64,000 bases of DNA from an uncultured Acidobacteriia bacterium (GCA_903907865.1 CAIVPR010000003.1:19235-83234), one strand, 5' to 3'; positions 17,577-27,635 are shown, counted from the stretch's first letter. Notes: a model not told the origin generated them from the sequence alone. A program made the numbers and translations.

Positions 17577-20500
17577 CTACGGACGGTTCTGCGGTGTCTT
17601 AGTAATGTTGTGCCACCCACCTGCACCCGGGTCGGCACTGGACCACACATTGAATCCGGCGAATTGATAGACCGTCACGTTTACATCGTTCGGCGATCCC
17701 TGAATCGTCACCGGAGCGCCCGTCTTGTTGGCGAGATACTGCGCTAAGTTGGCATCGAAGCTCTTATCATCCCCTCCTTTTGTGCCTTCGCATATGATCG
17801 CCCGAATCGGCACTTCTGGATCCCAACCGTGCTTGATGATCTGCTCTCCAACATCCTTGACCGAGACTGGCTTGCCGTCATCGCTGCTCTTCGTATAGAT
17901 GTGGTTAGGGTCGGCAGGATTACCATGACCAGCGATGGTAAAGTACCACCAGCTGTTATACGCTTGCGCTTCAGTGTAGGAGCCATCGGTCTTATCTACA
18001 ATATTCACATCAACCAGCCCAGTTGGGTCAATGCGGTTGATGGGGCTATTCCCTACATACGAATAACCGTTTGCGCCGCCGCCTAGAATTCCTAGCGGGT
18101 CCTCACTCAAGAAGCGCCCAGTAGTACTGTCGTAGTAGCGAGCGCGATCATAGTACAGTCCTCCAGAAACTGACGACATACCTGCGAACTGGGAAATAGT
18201 GACCGATCCAGCAACCGTCTGAGCTCCGAAAGGTTCGTAGAACCCGTGCTGAGCAACATTTCCTGTAGCGTCGGCATACACTGTAGAGCTTCCGACTTGG
18301 TCGTGCAGGGGAAACACCGTTGAGGCACCCTGAACCATAGCGATTACAGAGTTCGCGTGGCGACCATCGAGGACAGACGTGACAATTGAGTCGCCTTGCT
18401 GAATGGACACAACGTTCGAGACGTCATCAACCACGTACCGCTCGGTGATGTCCTGGCCCGCTGACTTCGTCCGCTTCTGTATCATTTGGCCAGCCGGATC
18501 GTAGACCATCGACGTCACCGCGCCGGCTGGCGACTGAATGCTCTGGAGACGGCCCCGAGCGTCCCAAGCGTAGCTAGTGGTTCCAACCGATGAAGTTTCA
18601 GTCAGCCGATTGCCATCCGCATCAGTCGTGTAGTTAGCGCTGCCAAAGGAAGTCACTTCATTCGCGGCATCAAATACCCCCACGGCCGCCGATGTTGATA
18701 GAGGCAGCCCCAAGTCAGCAGACGCAGCCGAGATCTCGTCGTCGGCGTCGTACGAGAAGGTTCGCGAGAGCAGTACGCTGGTTCCGAATGTCTCAGAAAT
18801 GCTGGCAAGCCTACCCACCGAATCAAAGGCATAGGACCCGGCGACACCGTTGGACCTAGCAGCGGCAATAACCAAGTTTCTAGCGTCGTACGTGTACCCG
18901 ACGGATGCAGATCCCAGCGTTGCGCTTACCAAATTGCCATTGGCGTCGTAAGCGTACTTTGCGGCTGCCTGGCCATTTACTTGCCGAGAAACCACCCTGC
19001 CCAGAGCGTCACGCGTGTAGCTAAGGGAACCCGTCGGGCCCACCATCCGCACAAGACGGCCAGTCAGATCGTAGGTCATACTAAAGGTGCCAGACTGCGA
19101 ATCAACTATGCTGACAATCCGACCGTACGAATCATAGCTGCGCTGGACAGTCGCGTCCGAATACGTCTCGGACACGAGTCTATTTAGCGAGTTGTATGAG
19201 TAGGCAACATGCAGGCCGCGCCGATTAGTAAGGCCGACAAGATTGTTGTTTAGGTCATACTGATAGGACAAGATTCTGCCCAACTGATCAACCCTAGAGG
19301 CGACGCGGCCCGCCGCGTCATACTTGATAGTCGTTTTTCCGCCGTTGGGATCAGTCACGAACGAAATAAGCCCGGCACCATCATAGGCCAGCAGCGTCGA
19401 ATGACCACTTGGATCAGTTATAGCGGTCGTCTCGTCTCCTGCGTTGAAACCCAGTGCCGAGGTGCGCCCCAAAGCGCTCATCCGAGCCACAAGGCGGGAC
19501 ACGGCATCATAGCTGAACTGCGTTTTCTGACCCAGTGGATTAGTACTAGCGACGAGGTTGCCGACCGAGTCATAGGCAAAGTTCGTCCGATTGCCAGCCG
19601 GATCCTTCACGCTCGTTATTAGCCCCGTTCCGTCGCGAGTGAAGGCAACAACGCCGCCTAGGGCGTCGGTAATTTTAACCAAGTTGCCGCGTGTATCATA
19701 TTGGCACGTCGCGACGTTCCCCATGGGATCGGCCACGGAGGCAATATGGTCAAAGGCCGGCTCGTATGTGAAAGTCCATGTATTACCGAGGGAATCCGTC
19801 TTGGTAAGCATGTTCCCCCTTGCGTCGTAAGTAAAACTCACGTCGCCAGACTTTGTGTCACCGCAAACTGGACATGTGCCAGAGCCGGCCATAGACAGTA
19901 TGCGGTTTGACCCAGACTGACGAGCGATTTTTCGGGTTTGGCCTGCTGCATCCGTGACACCAATGACGAACCCCTGGGTACTGAACCTGTAGATCGTGAC
20001 ATTTCCAAGGGAGTCGGTGACCGTCGTCTGTGTGATCGGACTCGTTGGCACCAAGGGGTTCACCAGTGTATAGCCGTAACTCATGGTCCCGCCACTTGGA
20101 AGTGTCTGACTAGCCACGCGCCCGTTGGCGTCGTAGGTATTGGTGCCCGTTGCGCCGTGTGGGTCCGTTATCTTTGTCAGTCGCCCTTGAGAGTCATACT
20201 GATACGTCGTTACGCCCCCCAAGACGTTGGTGAATGTCGCCAGATATCCAGCTGAATTGTATGTATAGCTCGCCGCCCTTCCAATCGGATCCGTGACTTT
20301 CGTCACGTTATAACCGCTGTACTCGAGCAGGAGCTTCCGGCCGACAGGATCGTCGATCTCGGCGATAAGCTGCGGCTGTCCTGACTGACGGACAATTGTC
20401 GTTATATTTCCGTTTGGGTCACCTATTGCCACGAGGACGGAGCCGGTCGGAGGTATCCCAGGAACAAATTGGTAGTAGGTGCCACCCTTCATCGTCAGGG

Positions 20501-23500
20501 TGGTAGTTCCATTGCTTGAAGGGACCATGACCCACCCCGCCACCATTGGGACCGTGGTGTTGGTCAGGGTTCCGTCGGCCTGTAGCGTGAAGGGTATTCG
20601 CGTCCCGCTCGGCAGAATCAAATTGATGACCGCAGCGCTTTGGGGAGAAAGCGTGTCCAGCCTGTATTCAAAGTTGTGGTAGGAGCCCCATCCGAACGGG
20701 CCAGGAATCGGCCCCTGAGCCGCGAGCGTCCGATAGGTTCGAGTCAGCGAAAGCGAGCCCCGATCACCTGCGAAGGATATATCCGTCGACGTAATGACAT
20801 CGACCCCCGAGGCCAGATCAACAGGCTCACCTGCCGACGGATTATCCAATCCCGGCGTCGGATCCGCCTGATTCGGCGGCCCCGCCAAAGGCCCATGCCA
20901 ATCAAAATGCGTAATCCCATACCGCTGCTGCTTCGTCCCCGTCGAAGGATCCACATCCGGAGTAATCGTAGTCCCGTCCGTCGAGATCGTACCCGTCCCG
21001 TACGGCACCATACGGCCCTTGGTCGGGTCCAGCGTCATCAGCGGCACGTTCGTCCCCGGCGCGGTGTTCAGCGTATTCGGATACCACACCGCCACCGGCG
21101 CGCTCGCGTTCGATTCCGCGGGTTGGAAAGCGACAATAAAGGCCCCGACTCCCGCCGTGGTCGTCGGCATCACGTCCGGCAACCGGTCCACAGGCACTTC
21201 GATCGCCGCCAGCGGAAACGGGTCCGGCTTGGTCCCGTCCTGTTTCGTGAACGTGGTCCCGGCGTACACCGTGATCTTCAGGCCGGGGATGGTCTTGAAG
21301 GTGTACGACTGGTCCACCGTGTCGTTCTGGATGACGCTGAACGTTTCCGCTGTGTTGATAATCGGCAGGTGGACCAGCACGGGCGACACCACCACCGACC
21401 CGCTCACGAGCGTGAACACCAACTGCAGACCCGCATAGGTGCCCACCGGCGAGGTCACGGAATTGCCGTCGAACGCCACCAATTGAGGCCCGACGCAGTT
21501 GGCGGCCAGAGTCGTCAGGGCGAAGTTGCCCGCCGCGTCCGAGGTCGTCTTGCCCGTGCAGCCGGTCGCGTTGCCGCTGCCGTCCTGCCCCACCATGCTG
21601 ACGGCGACGCCGACGAGCGGGGTTTCAGCAGGGTCGGCCACCACAGTACGTCCGAGGAAGGAGGTGGTGGGGGCCGTGACCGCCAATGACGCGGTGGTCG
21701 TTTGCGAAACCGGCAGGCCGTCCACGGTGGCGGCGGCGGAAACGGTGAGGGTGGAGGTCGCGACGGCTTGGGTTGTGGGCGCGGTCAGGGTCAGGATTGA
21801 GGTCTGCCCGGCAGAGATGCTGGCTGGTTTGAAGGCTGCGGTGACGCCCGAGGGGAGTCCTGAAATGGCCAGCGGGGCCAACTGGCTGAAGCCGTTGGTG
21901 CTGGCCATCTGGACCGAGTAGGAGACCGTCTGGCCCTTGATGACCGTGGCGCTGGCGGGCGTCGTGCTCAAGGTGAACGTGCTGGAGGGCGTGATGGTGA
22001 GGGTGCCGGAGGAGGTCGCGGTCTGGCCCACCAGGGCGGCGGTGACGGTGCCGGTCGCGGTTCCGGCCGGGATCACGAACATCAGGCTGGTGGCGGTGGC
22101 GCTGGCGAGCGGCGCCGTGAGCGTCCCCCCGGCCTGCGCCGCGAGCGACATGGTTGCTGCGGTGGTGCCCGCAACCAAATTGGTGCCGGTCACGGTCACG
22201 GTGCTGCCGATGGTGGCCGACGCGGGGGTGAAGCTGGTGATGGTGGGGGCGGGCGGCGCGGCCATGGTCAGCGCAACGGTGCCCGAGGTGAGGCCCGAAG
22301 TGCCGTTCTGCACCGCCACGGCGAAGGAACCGGAACTGCCCAAGGTGGTGGAGCCGGAAATCTGGGTCGCGGTGGCACCGGAGAGGCTGCCGTTGAGGAT
22401 CGTGCAGGGCGCGCAGCCGGGGCCGTTGATCAGGACCTGCGAGGTGGTGGGGACGAAGTTCGTACCGGTGATGATGAAACTGAACGAATTCGCGGCGACC
22501 GGGGTGGTCGGGGTGGTGGAAAGGCTGGTGATGGTCGGGGGGGTGCCGCCCACGGCGAGCGGGAGCGTGCCGGAGGAAGCACCGGTCGCGGTGTTGACCA
22601 CGGCGACGGTGAAGCTGCCGTTGCCCAGGGTGGCGGGGCCGGTGAGCGAGGTGGCGGACTTGGCGGTCAAGGCGGAGTTGGCGACCGTGCAGGGCGTGCA
22701 ACTGGGGCCGGTGATCGCGAGGGTCGCGGTGGCGGGGTCGAAATTTGTGCCAACGATGGTGAGGCTGAACGCTTGGCCCCCCACCGGAGGCGCGGGCGTG
22801 GTGGAAAGGCTGGTCAGCGTGGGCACCACTCCGACGGTCAAAGCCAAGGAGGTGCCGGAGGTCGCGCCGGTCGCCGTGTTCTGAACCGCCACCGTGAAGG
22901 ATCCTGCGCCGAGAGTCGCGGGGCCGGTGATGGACGTTGCCGACTTCGCCGTCAAAGCCGAGTTGGCGACCGTGCAAGGCGTGCAACTCGGGCCGGTGAT
23001 GACGATGGTCGCCGTCGCAGTGTCAAAACCCGTGCCGACGATGGTCAGACTGAACGCCTGGGATGCGAGCGGTGTCGCGGGAGTGGTCGAAAGGCTCGTC
23101 AGGGCGGGCGGCGTGGCAACGGTCAGAGGCAGGGTGCCGGAAGTCGCACTGGTGGCCGTGTTCTGAACGGCAATCGTGAAGGAACCCGCGCCCAACGTTG
23201 CCGGACCAGTGATGGACGTCGCCGACTTCGCCGTCAAGGCCGAATTCGCCACCGTGCAAGGCGTGCAACTCGGGCCATTGATCACAATGGTTGCCGTTGC
23301 CGGATCGAAATTCGTGCCCACGATGGTGACGCTGAATGCCTGGCCGCCAATCGCAGTAGCGGGCGTGGTCGAAAGGCTCGTCAAAGCGGGGGCCGTCCCG
23401 ACCGTCAACGCCAGCGTGCCGGAGGAGGCACCGGTCGCGGTATTCTGGACCGCGACAGTGTAGGAACCGCTACCCAGGGTCGCCGGACCGGTAACCGAAG

Positions 23501-25784
23501 TCGCCGACTTCGCGGTCAAGGCTGAATTCGCCACGGTGCAGGGCGTGCAGCTCGGGCCGTTGATGACAATAGTCGCCGTCGCCGGGTCAAAGCTTGTACC
23601 AACGATGGTCAGGCTGAACGCCTGGGAGGCGATGGGAGTGGCAGGCGTAGTCGAAAGGCTGGTCAGCGCGGGGGGCGTCACGACCGTCAGGGCCAAGGTG
23701 CCGGAGGTCGCACCGCTCGCGGTGTTCTGCACTGCCACGGTGAACGACCCGCCACCCAGCGTGGCCGGACCCGTGATCGAAGTCGCCGATTTCGCCGTCA
23801 GGGCCGAATTCGCCACAGTGCAGGGCGAGCAACTCGGGCCGGTGATAACGATGGTCGCGGTCGCAGGGTCGAAGTTCGTGCCGACAATGGTCAGACTGAA
23901 CGCTTGGGTCGCGATTGGTGTCGCGGGCGTGGTCGAAAGGCTCGTGACGGCGGGGCCGCTGCCGACGGTCAGCGGCAAAGTCCCGGAAGTCGCAGTCGTC
24001 GCGGTGTTCTGAACTGCTATCGAGTAAGCCCCGTTCGCGAGTGTGGTCGAGCCCGTCACCGAGGTGGCGCTCTTGGCGGTCAGAGCCGAATTCGCAATCG
24101 TGCAGGGAGTACAGCTGGGACCGTTGATGATGATTTGGGCTGTGGCCGGATCAAAACCCGTGCCCACTACAGTAATGCTGAAGGCTTGGGAGGCGATGGG
24201 CGTAGAGGGGGTGGTGCTCAGGCTGGTCAGAACCGGAGGCGTGACCACTGACAGAGGCAGGGTCCCCGAAGTCGCACCAGTCGCCGTGTTCTGCACCGCT
24301 ATGGTGAAGGACCCGCCGCCCAACGTGGCTGGGCCGGTGATCGAGGTGGCCGACTTCGCCGTCAAAGCCGAATTGGCCACAGTGCAGGGCGAGCAGCCGG
24401 GTCCGTTGATGACGATGGTCGCGGTTGCCGCGTCAAAACCGGTGCCGACAATCGTCAGACTGAGGGCCTGTCCGCCGATGGCCGTCGAGGGCGTCGTCGA
24501 AAGGCTGGTCAAAGCCGGAGGGGTGGCGACGGTCAAGGCCAATGTCGCCGAGGTCGCGCCTGTCGCCGTATTCTGCACAGCGACGGTGAACGACCCGCCG
24601 CCCAACGTCGCAGGGCCGGTGATCGACGTCGCCGACTTCGCCGTCAGTGCCGAATTCGCCACCGTGCAGGGCGAACAGCTTGGCCCGTTGATCAAGATGG
24701 TGGCCGAAGCCGGATCGAAACTGGTCCCGACGATGGCAAGGCTGAACGCCTGGCCACCAATCGCCGTCGAAGGTGTGGTCGACAGGCTGGTCAGTGTCGG
24801 CAGTGCGGCAACCGTCAGCGCGAGGGTGCCGGAAACGGGACCAGACGCGCCGTTCTGGACGGCCACGGTGTAGGATCCGGCGGTGGCCAGGGTGGCCGGT
24901 CCGGTGACCGAGGTCGCGCTTTTGGCCGTCAGAGCCGAATTGGCCACGGTGCAGGGGGAGCAACCCGTGCCGGTGATCACAAGGATGGCGCTGGCGGGAT
25001 CGAAATTCGCGCCCGCGACGGTCAGCGAGAACGCCTGGGTCGCAACCGGAGTGCTCGGCGTCGTGGAGAGACTGGTGACCGAAGGTCCGCTGCCGACAGT
25101 CAGCGCCAAGGTTCCCGAAATCGCCGTCGTCGCCGTATTCCGCACCGCAACCGTATAGGCTCCGTTGACCAGAGTCGCCGAACCGGCAACCGACGTGGCG
25201 CTCTTAGTGGTCAGCGCACCGTTGGCCAACACGCATGGAGTGCAGTTCGGCCCGTTGATCACGATCTGGGCGGACGCCGGGTCAAAGTTCGCACCTACCA
25301 CGTTCAGGGAGAATGCCTGTCCTGCAATCGGTGAAGCAGGGGTCGTGGAAAGCGAGGTCACCGAGGGCGCAATCAGCGCGGCCACGGACACAACTGGAGA
25401 TTGGACGCGGCGGACCTGCGAAGGAAACGCGCCGTCGCACTGCAACTGGAACGATCCGATGGAGGTCTCGGTGGAACTGAACTGCAGCGTAAAAATGCCG
25501 TCACCGGCGGCCGCGTCGCCGTTCAGGCCGTCATCATGCATCACGCCCAGCACCGCCACATCGGCGCCCGCCGAAGTAAGCCGCACAAGGTTGATGCCAG
25601 CTGCGAGCGGAGTCGGATCGCCCGAGGCCGTATTCAACTTGCAGCTAGCCGTGAATTGGGTCTTGACGTTGACCGCCGCATAAACCGGGGAGACGGTCGG
25701 GGTGGAAAGGGTGGGCGTTGCCCCGACCATGAGCGGGGCAACTAGTATGCCGACCCAGGCCGCGGTAAAGTTCACGATTTTCAT
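17577..25784 (-). CDS. Giant secreted IPT-Rhs protein with toxin-like C-terminal tip
   Basis: This is a 2735-aa exported protein. In order it has a signal peptide (1-22); an N-terminal beta domain; 11 near-identical IPT-like repeats (about 138-1175), each with GPSCTPCT; a divergent IPT domain; an Ig-like domain (about 1270-1380); a carboxypeptidase-regulatory-like domain; an Rhs N-terminal region (about 1645 on, SGVDVITSTDISFAGDRG); a long series of YD repeats; and the Rhs core (GFYEPFGAQ, YYDSTTGRFLSEDPLG) ending DPTGL at about 2586. The last ~149 residues are a distinct tip with H2620 in AGHGNP and C2665 in IICEGTKGG, 45 residues apart, as in caspase-like (C80/CHAT) peptidases. The ATG overlaps the upstream stop as ATGA (25781-25784). 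Rhs shells encapsulate toxic tips; that this one is a toxin is inferred. No immunity gene is evident. Confidence 0.9.
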   Translation of the reverse strand: MKIVNFTAAWVGILVAPLMVGATPTLSTPTVSPVYAAVNVKTQFTASCKLNTASGDPTPLAAGINLVRLTSAGADVAVLGVMHDDGLNGDAAAGDGIFTLQFSSTETSIGSFQLQCDGAFPSQVRRVQSPVVSVAALIAPSVTSLSTTPASPIAGQAFSLNVVGANFDPASAQIVINGPNCTPCVLANGALTTKSATSVAGSATLVNGAYTVAVRNTATTAISGTLALTVGSGPSVTSLSTTPSTPVATQAFSLTVAGANFDPASAILVITGTGCSPCTVANSALTAKSATSVTGPATLATAGSYTVAVQNGASGPVSGTLALTVAALPTLTSLSTTPSTAIGGQAFSLAIVGTSFDPASATILINGPSCSPCTVANSALTAKSATSITGPATLGGGSFTVAVQNTATGATSATLALTVATPPALTSLSTTPSTAIGGQALSLTIVGTGFDAATATIVINGPGCSPCTVANSALTAKSATSITGPATLGGGSFTIAVQNTATGATSGTLPLSVVTPPVLTSLSTTPSTPIASQAFSITVVGTGFDPATAQIIINGPSCTPCTIANSALTAKSATSVTGSTTLANGAYSIAVQNTATTATSGTLPLTVGSGPAVTSLSTTPATPIATQAFSLTIVGTNFDPATATIVITGPSCSPCTVANSALTAKSATSITGPATLGGGSFTVAVQNTASGATSGTLALTVVTPPALTSLSTTPATPIASQAFSLTIVGTSFDPATATIVINGPSCTPCTVANSALTAKSATSVTGPATLGSGSYTVAVQNTATGASSGTLALTVGTAPALTSLSTTPATAIGGQAFSVTIVGTNFDPATATIVINGPSCTPCTVANSALTAKSATSITGPATLGAGSFTIAVQNTATSATSGTLPLTVATPPALTSLSTTPATPLASQAFSLTIVGTGFDTATATIVITGPSCTPCTVANSALTAKSATSITGPATLGAGSFTVAVQNTATGATSGTSLALTVGVVPTLTSLSTTPAPPVGGQAFSLTIVGTNFDPATATLAITGPSCTPCTVANSALTAKSATSLTGPATLGNGSFTVAVVNTATGASSGTLPLAVGGTPPTITSLSTTPTTPVAANSFSFIITGTNFVPTTSQVLINGPGCAPCTILNGSLSGATATQISGSTTLGSSGSFAVAVQNGTSGLTSGTVALTMAAPPAPTITSFTPASATIGSTVTVTGTNLVAGTTAATMSLAAQAGGTLTAPLASATATSLMFVIPAGTATGTVTAALVGQTATSSGTLTITPSSTFTLSTTPASATVIKGQTVSYSVQMASTNGFSQLAPLAISGLPSGVTAAFKPASISAGQTSILTLTAPTTQAVATSTLTVSAAATVDGLPVSQTTTASLAVTAPTTSFLGRTVVADPAETPLVGVAVSMVGQDGSGNATGCTGKTTSDAAGNFALTTLAANCVGPQLVAFDGNSVTSPVGTYAGLQLVFTLVSGSVVVSPVLVHLPIINTAETFSVIQNDTVDQSYTFKTIPGLKITVYAGTTFTKQDGTKPDPFPLAAIEVPVDRLPDVMPTTTAGVGAFIVAFQPAESNASAPVAVWYPNTLNTAPGTNVPLMTLDPTKGRMVPYGTGTISTDGTTITPDVDPSTGTKQQRYGITHFDWHGPLAGPPNQADPTPGLDNPSAGEPVDLASGVDVITSTDISFAGDRGSLSLTRTYRTLAAQGPIPGPFGWGSYHNFEYRLDTLSPQSAAVINLILPSGTRIPFTLQADGTLTNTTVPMVAGWVMVPSSNGTTTLTMKGGTYYQFVPGIPPTGSVLVAIGDPNGNITTIVRQSGQPQLIAEIDDPVGRKLLLEYSGYNVTKVTDPIGRAASYTYNSAGYLATFTNVLGGVTTYQYDSQGRLTKITDPHGATGTNTYDANGRVASQTLPSGGTMSYGYTLVNPLVPTSPITQTTVTDSLGNVTIYRFSTQGFVIGVTDAAGQTRKIARQSGSNRILSMAGSGTCPVCGDTKSGDVSFTYDARGNMLTKTDSLGNTWTFTYEPAFDHIASVADPMGNVATCQYDTRGNLVKITDALGGVVAFTRDGTGLITSVKDPAGNRTNFAYDSVGNLVASTNPLGQKTQFSYDAVSRLVARMSALGRTSALGFNAGDETTAITDPSGHSTLLAYDGAGLISFVTDPNGGKTTIKYDAAGRVASRVDQLGRILSYQYDLNNNLVGLTNRRGLHVAYSYNSLNRLVSETYSDATVQRSYDSYGRIVSIVDSQSGTFSMTYDLTGRLVRMVGPTGSLSYTRDALGRVVSRQVNGQAAAKYAYDANGNLVSATLGSASVGYTYDARNLVIAAARSNGVAGSYAFDSVGRLASISETFGTSVLLSRTFSYDADDEISAASADLGLPLSTSAAVGVFDAANEVTSFGSANYTTDADGNRLTETSSVGTTSYAWDARGRLQSIQSPAGAVTSMVYDPAGQMIQKRTKSAGQDITERYVVDDVSNVVSIQQGDSIVTSVLDGRHANSVIAMVQGASTVFPLHDQVGSSTVYADATGNVAQHGFYEPFGAQTVAGSVTISQFAGMSSVSGGLYYDRARYYDSTTGRFLSEDPLGILGGGANGYSYVGNSPINRIDPTGLVDVNIVDKTDGSYTEAQAYNSWWYFTIAGHGNPADPNHIYTKSSDDGKPVSVKDVGEQIIKHGWDPEVPIRAIICEGTKGGDDKSFDANLAQYLANKTGAPVTIQGSPNDVNVTVYQFAGFNVWSSADPGAGGWHNITKTPQNRP
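22270..25370 (-). repeat. Eleven tandem IPT-like repeats with CxPC motif
   Basis: Eleven units of about 93-95 aa (about 280 nt) follow one another. Each carries TSLSTTP near its start, the motif C(T/S/A)PC in the middle and a VAVQN-type strand near the end. The central units are nearly identical, which points to recent duplication or homogenisation. Coding sequence is continuous, so this is a protein repeat and not a CRISPR. Confidence 0.92.
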
Positions 25785-27631
25785 TGGGCGCTCCCTACGT
25801 AGATGGTGGCGGGGGCGCTGGCCACCCCGCCAATGCTGATCACCACCGGATACTTGCCGGGGCTCAACCCGGACGGAATCTGCAAGTTCACTTGGCCCAG
25901 TCCAACCAAGCCTGGCGTCAAGCCCGCGAACTGGACCGTAACAGACTGCCCGCCAATGGTCGCCGTGACATTCGGAATCAGGGCCAGAGTGCCCGAAGGA
26001 GGAGCCGCGCCGGTTGGAACCAGCGGGTTCGTGGGTCCAAATCCGGTCAGGAACATCTCGATATAGCTGCCGGGAACGGCACCATGATTGGGACCGTTGT
26101 AGGAACCGTCCTGGACGTTCAGGGAGGCGGCTTGCGTGTCACCCGGCACTTGGAAGACTCCCGGTGCCGCAGCTCCCAGCGTGATGCTGAAAGGCGGCAG
26201 GGCGGTTGTTCCGACCGTTACCACGACCTGATAGGTTCCGGGACCCAGTTCGGTGGGGATTTGGAAGTTGATCTGGCCCTTTCCCGAGTAGTACAGAGCG
26301 GCTGGCAATCCGCCTACCGTCACTGAGGTCCCACCCAAGGTAAACGGCAGCGGAATCGTGGTCGCCAGCGCGTCGCCGGAGCCCAGGTTCTGCCCGAAGA
26401 TCGCGCCTATAGTCCCGGAGGTCATCGAGGAAGTGAAGGCACCCGCTCCCACAATTCCGTTGACGGTGCTTCCCACTTGAAGCGTGACCGGAACCTGGAA
26501 TCCATCGTTGGTCGCCGATATCGGATTGTTGAATGTAATCGAGCCCGTATAGTTACCCGGCTTGAGATTCGCGCCGCTCACTCGCACCGAATAGTTGGTG
26601 CCGGTAGTGCCCGATTGCGGCGAGGCAAAGATCCATGGGTCGGATGCTGTGGCGGTGTAAGCGATCTGGCTCGGCGACGCGCTTATTGTGAACGTCTGGG
26701 AGGGCGGGTTCGGACCCGGAACCAACTGGTTGAAGGTAAGGCTCGACGGCGTGGCCGAGAACTTGGAAAGCTTCGAGGGATGGAGCAGCAGGGTAACGGG
26801 CACCACGAACGGGCTGTTGGAAGCCTGCGCCGATGTGAATATCAACGATCCGTCATACTCTGCGGCCGCGGTCAAGGCCGATCCGTCCACCGCAATAGTC
26901 ACAGTCGATCCGGTGACAGCATTTTGTTGCACGATGGTGATCCAAGGGTCGCTGGCCACCACGGTAAACGACGCCTTGCCCGACGCTGCGTTGATCGTGA
27001 ACTGCTGGGTCGGAGGGGCCGCGCCCCCAACCGTCTGGTTGAATATCAGGCTGGCCGGGGAAGCACTCAGAGTCGTTAGGTCCTGGTGTGTGGGGATTGT
27101 GCCGCCACCGCCTCCAGTTGGCGTAATCGTCGTCACCACGTCGTCCATGGCAAACGAGCCACCCGATGACGCCCCCGTGATGACCACCTTCGCGATCAAC
27201 GATGTCGAGGAAACCGCGATCTGCTCGTTGGGAGACCCGGTCCCAACCGCGTTGTTGGCCGCCGAGGATGTCTTGGAAGCGAGTTGTTTTCCGGTTGAGT
27301 CAAACGCGGCGACGGTCACGGCTGCCGAGTAGGTGAAGTAGGCCGAGAAGCTGTTGACCCCGGGACTGAAGAGGATGGTGACCGGGCCGGACGAATCCGT
27401 GGCCACGTTGGAACCGGAGTGCGGAGGGAAACCCAGCTCGTTGAGCGAGAACCCGGCCGTGAGGGCCGTCGCGTTGGAGAATGTCAACCCGGAGAACTGG
27501 CCGGCAACGGAGTCGCCATCGTTCAAGGAATCAAAATTCACCGAAGTTTGGGCCGCAGCCGGCATGGCAGAGCCGATGCCAAGCAGCGCCCAGCAAACTA
27601 CACTTGTAGTCAACGATCGCATCAACCGCAC
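25781..27631 (-). CDS. Secreted BACON-domain protein with TIGR03437 C-terminus
   Basis: This exported protein of about 616 aa starts at GTG 27631, chosen because AGGAGGA (27636-27642) lies 4 nt upstream; an ATG at 27622 is the alternative. The signal peptide ends near AMPAAAQT. The first ~160 residues form an extracellular beta domain like those of PEP-CTERM proteins. Two BACON-like Ig domains follow (each ~95 aa, with SDPWITI and SDPWIFA). The C-terminal ~230 residues match the Solibacter C-terminal domain TIGR03437 (GAIFGQNLG, KGQINFQIP, YIEMFLTGFGP, GLGQVNLQIP). It is the first gene of the 19-kb cluster, and its TGA overlaps the next ATG. A cell-surface binding or scaffold role is likely. 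Confidence 0.88.
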   Translation of the reverse strand: MRLMRSLTTSVVCWALLGIGSAMPAAAQTSVNFDSLNDGDSVAGQFSGLTFSNATALTAGFSLNELGFPPHSGSNVATDSSGPVTILFSPGVNSFSAYFTYSAAVTVAAFDSTGKQLASKTSSAANNAVGTGSPNEQIAVSSTSLIAKVVITGASSGGSFAMDDVVTTITPTGGGGGTIPTHQDLTTLSASPASLIFNQTVGGAAPPTQQFTINAASGKASFTVVASDPWITIVQQNAVTGSTVTIAVDGSALTAAAEYDGSLIFTSAQASNSPFVVPVTLLLHPSKLSKFSATPSSLTFNQLVPGPNPPSQTFTISASPSQIAYTATASDPWIFASPQSGTTGTNYSVRVSGANLKPGNYTGSITFNNPISATNDGFQVPVTLQVGSTVNGIVGAGAFTSSMTSGTIGAIFGQNLGSGDALATTIPLPFTLGGTSVTVGGLPAALYYSGKGQINFQIPTELGPGTYQVVVTVGTTALPPFSITLGAAAPGVFQVPGDTQAASLNVQDGSYNGPNHGAVPGSYIEMFLTGFGPTNPLVPTGAAPPSGTLALIPNVTATIGGQSVTVQFAGLTPGLVGLGQVNLQIPSGLSPGKYPVVISIGGVASAPATIYVGSAQ

Positions 27632-27635
27632 GCAA

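Noticed and set aside
22270..25370. Regular repeats of ~280 nt considered as CRISPR or satellite DNA
   Set aside because: The repeat is continuous coding sequence with protein-level conservation and no short repeat-spacer structure.
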